Source: Syntrophales bacterium (lineage in GTDB: Bacteria; Desulfobacterota; Syntrophia; Syntrophales; UBA5619). Taken from it: a DNA stretch of 64,000 nt. The number at the start of each line of letters is the position of its first letter. Position 1 is the stretch's first letter. The notes under the pieces were generated by a model, which worked only from the letters and a program-made list of their open reading frames with translations, was not told the origin of the DNA and did no database searches. This document shows, one piece after another, positions 63,066-64,000 of the stretch. Both the position numbers and the translations under genes were made by a program. The stretch spans positions 11,125 to 75,124 of the forward strand of contig JALNYO010000018.1 of assembly GCA_023229765.1 (NCBI GenBank). Reading direction: 5' to 3'.

Positions 63066-64000
63066 TTAACTCATCGACAAAACTGTCTTGACAATTCGAT
63101 CCACCTTAATTGGTTTAAAGTTTGGATCATACTTTTTCCCGGATTTCAGGACTCCGAAGATAACATGAACCAGTTTCCGCATAATCGCACAGACAATCAC
63201 TTTCCCATTTTTGCCTTTATCTTTTAGTCGGTTATAAAAGGCAATCATCACTGGATTGCATTGAATCGACACCAACGCCGGCATGTACAGGGCTTTCCTG
63301 AGCCGCGTATGTCCGATCTTGCATAATCTGGGTTTGCCTTTAATAGATGATCCTGAGAGCGTTTCCTTCGGTGCGAGACCGATGAACGCCACCAGCTCAC
63401 GAACATGGTTGAATTTTTCCAGATCATCTAATTCTGCCAGGATGTGAGGAATGGTTACCTTGCCGATAGCGGGGATAGAATCCAGCAATTCCTTTTTCCT
63501 TTTAAGATTGGGATCTTGTCCTATCAGATCGGCAATTTGCTTTCTGATCTTTTCAATCTCTTGATCCAAATAAGCGATATGTTCTTTGATCAAAAGAGAG
63601 ACAGATTCATGTGCCGTGCCAATCCGATTTTTCTCCTGGCTTCGCATGTCGATCAGGCTATCAACCCGCCTGACCAGAGCTCTCAGGGATCGGATCTCCG
63701 GTGAAGGCGGGCTCCAAGGGCCTGGTTTCATGGCCAAACAGAACCGGGCAATTAAGGCAGCATCAAGTTTATCCGTCTTGGTGCGCAGCAGTTCGCTCTG
63801 AGCAAATCCTTTGGTCCTGGCGGGGTTGACAACGCTGACAACGTGGCCGGCTTCATGAAGATAGATCGCCAGATCCTCTCCATAGTTGCCCGTGGCTTCC
63901 ATACAGGCATGGAGCCCTTGAACGCCCTGTTTCTCAAGCCAGAGCCTCAACATCTCAAAACCTTCCGCCGAATTCTTGCAGGTTTTATGTTTTGTCTTCC
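63066..64000 (-). mobile_element. IS110-family transposase (5' end outside window)
   Basis: The frame is open to the window edge (KTCKNSAEGFEMLRLW at its visible start), so 310 residues of a usual 340 or so are visible. The DEDD N-terminal domain has GLHACMEATGNYGEDLAIYL, VVNPARTKGFAQSELLRTKT and TDKLDAALIARF. The Transposase_20 C-terminal part has LLDSIPAIGKVTIPHILAEL, FIGLAPKETLSGSSIKGKP and IGHTRLRKALYMPALVS, whose Ser is the candidate second active-site residue. IS110 elements insert without long terminal inverted repeats, guided by a bridge RNA from the non-coding end, which would lie outside the window for this orientation. Confidence 0.93.

Noticed and set aside
1..64000. CRISPR arrays, tRNA and rRNA genes
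   Set aside because: I saw no regular direct repeats with spacers, no tRNA T-loop pattern with a matching acceptor stem, and no rRNA sequence by eye; a tRNA scan would be needed to exclude them fully.

Overview
The window is 64 kb of a bacterial chromosome, roughly 55-60% GC. The content points to a Gram-negative, strictly anaerobic deltaproteobacterium (Desulfobacterota), most plausibly a Syntrophales-type syntroph or relative. This rests on an aldehyde:ferredoxin oxidoreductase, a corrinoid methyltransferase cluster, many thiolase/DUF35 pairs for acyl-CoA catabolism, a BamA with an extra N-terminal domain, and a full lipid A cluster. The taxonomic call is an inference from gene content, not from a marker gene.

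Layout. (1) 1-12.3 kb, + strand: the end of a RhlE-like helicase, a giant cyclic beta-1,2-glucan synthase (NdvB type) preceded by a terminator-like hairpin, and an EF-hand membrane protein. (2) 12.6-27.9 kb, - strand: a 15-gene acyl-CoA catabolic island. It holds four thiolase-fold proteins, four DUF35 Zn-ribbon/OB-fold modules (two free-standing, one fused to two SCP2-like domains, one fused to a BKACE/DUF849 enzyme), an acyl-CoA synthetase, two acyl-CoA dehydrogenases, two hot-dog hydratases, a TetR regulator and a PHP protein. Three of the four thiolases lack the catalytic Cys and His residues and two carry Tyr in their place. One of the two dehydrogenases lacks the usual catalytic Glu. The set resembles the actinobacterial igr (ChsE1/ChsE2-ChsH1/ChsH2-Ltp2) cholesterol side-chain operon in an anaerobe. 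(3) 28.1-30.4 kb, + strand: a macro-domain protein, CorA, and a decayed RelE/HigB-HigA toxin-antitoxin pair whose antitoxin has an in-frame amber codon. (4) 30.7-34.7 kb: a solitary 1343-residue NACHT/STAND-like NTPase with a C-terminal PD-(D/E)XK nuclease signature, a candidate anti-phage defence gene of unusual architecture. (5) 34.9-46.7 kb, - strand: a phytoene-dehydrogenase-like oxidoreductase, a STAS fusion, a diguanylate cyclase, then a catabolic cluster (AOR, MFS transporter, URO-D-type methyltransferase, a remnant pterin methyltransferase, a corrinoid protein, a ThDP enzyme, an SDR). (6) 46.9-60.2 kb: ssb on the - strand, then a + strand envelope operon lysS-lolC/E-lolD-bamA-ompH-lpxD-lpxA-Gfo/Idh-lpxB-msbA. 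(7) 60.7-64 kb, - strand: two surface lipoproteins, then an IS110-family transposase cut by the window end.

Two dispersed repeat families run through the window. One is a palindromic element built around GAAAATCCCCC and CCTTTGCCAAAGG (four copies). The other is a MITE-like element with AATTGCAAAACTCCC termini and internal 21-bp units containing AGTTTAATGTTCAT. Both intrude on gene ends. The 21-bp unit, in tandem pairs, supplies the first codons of ompH and of the Gfo/Idh gene (peptide KTEFNVH or KTKFNVH twice), and another element replaces the natural C-terminus of a DUF35 protein.

Start codons were chosen from Shine-Dalgarno position and family alignment. Several starts are deliberately moved inward because the longest reading frame begins inside a repeat.
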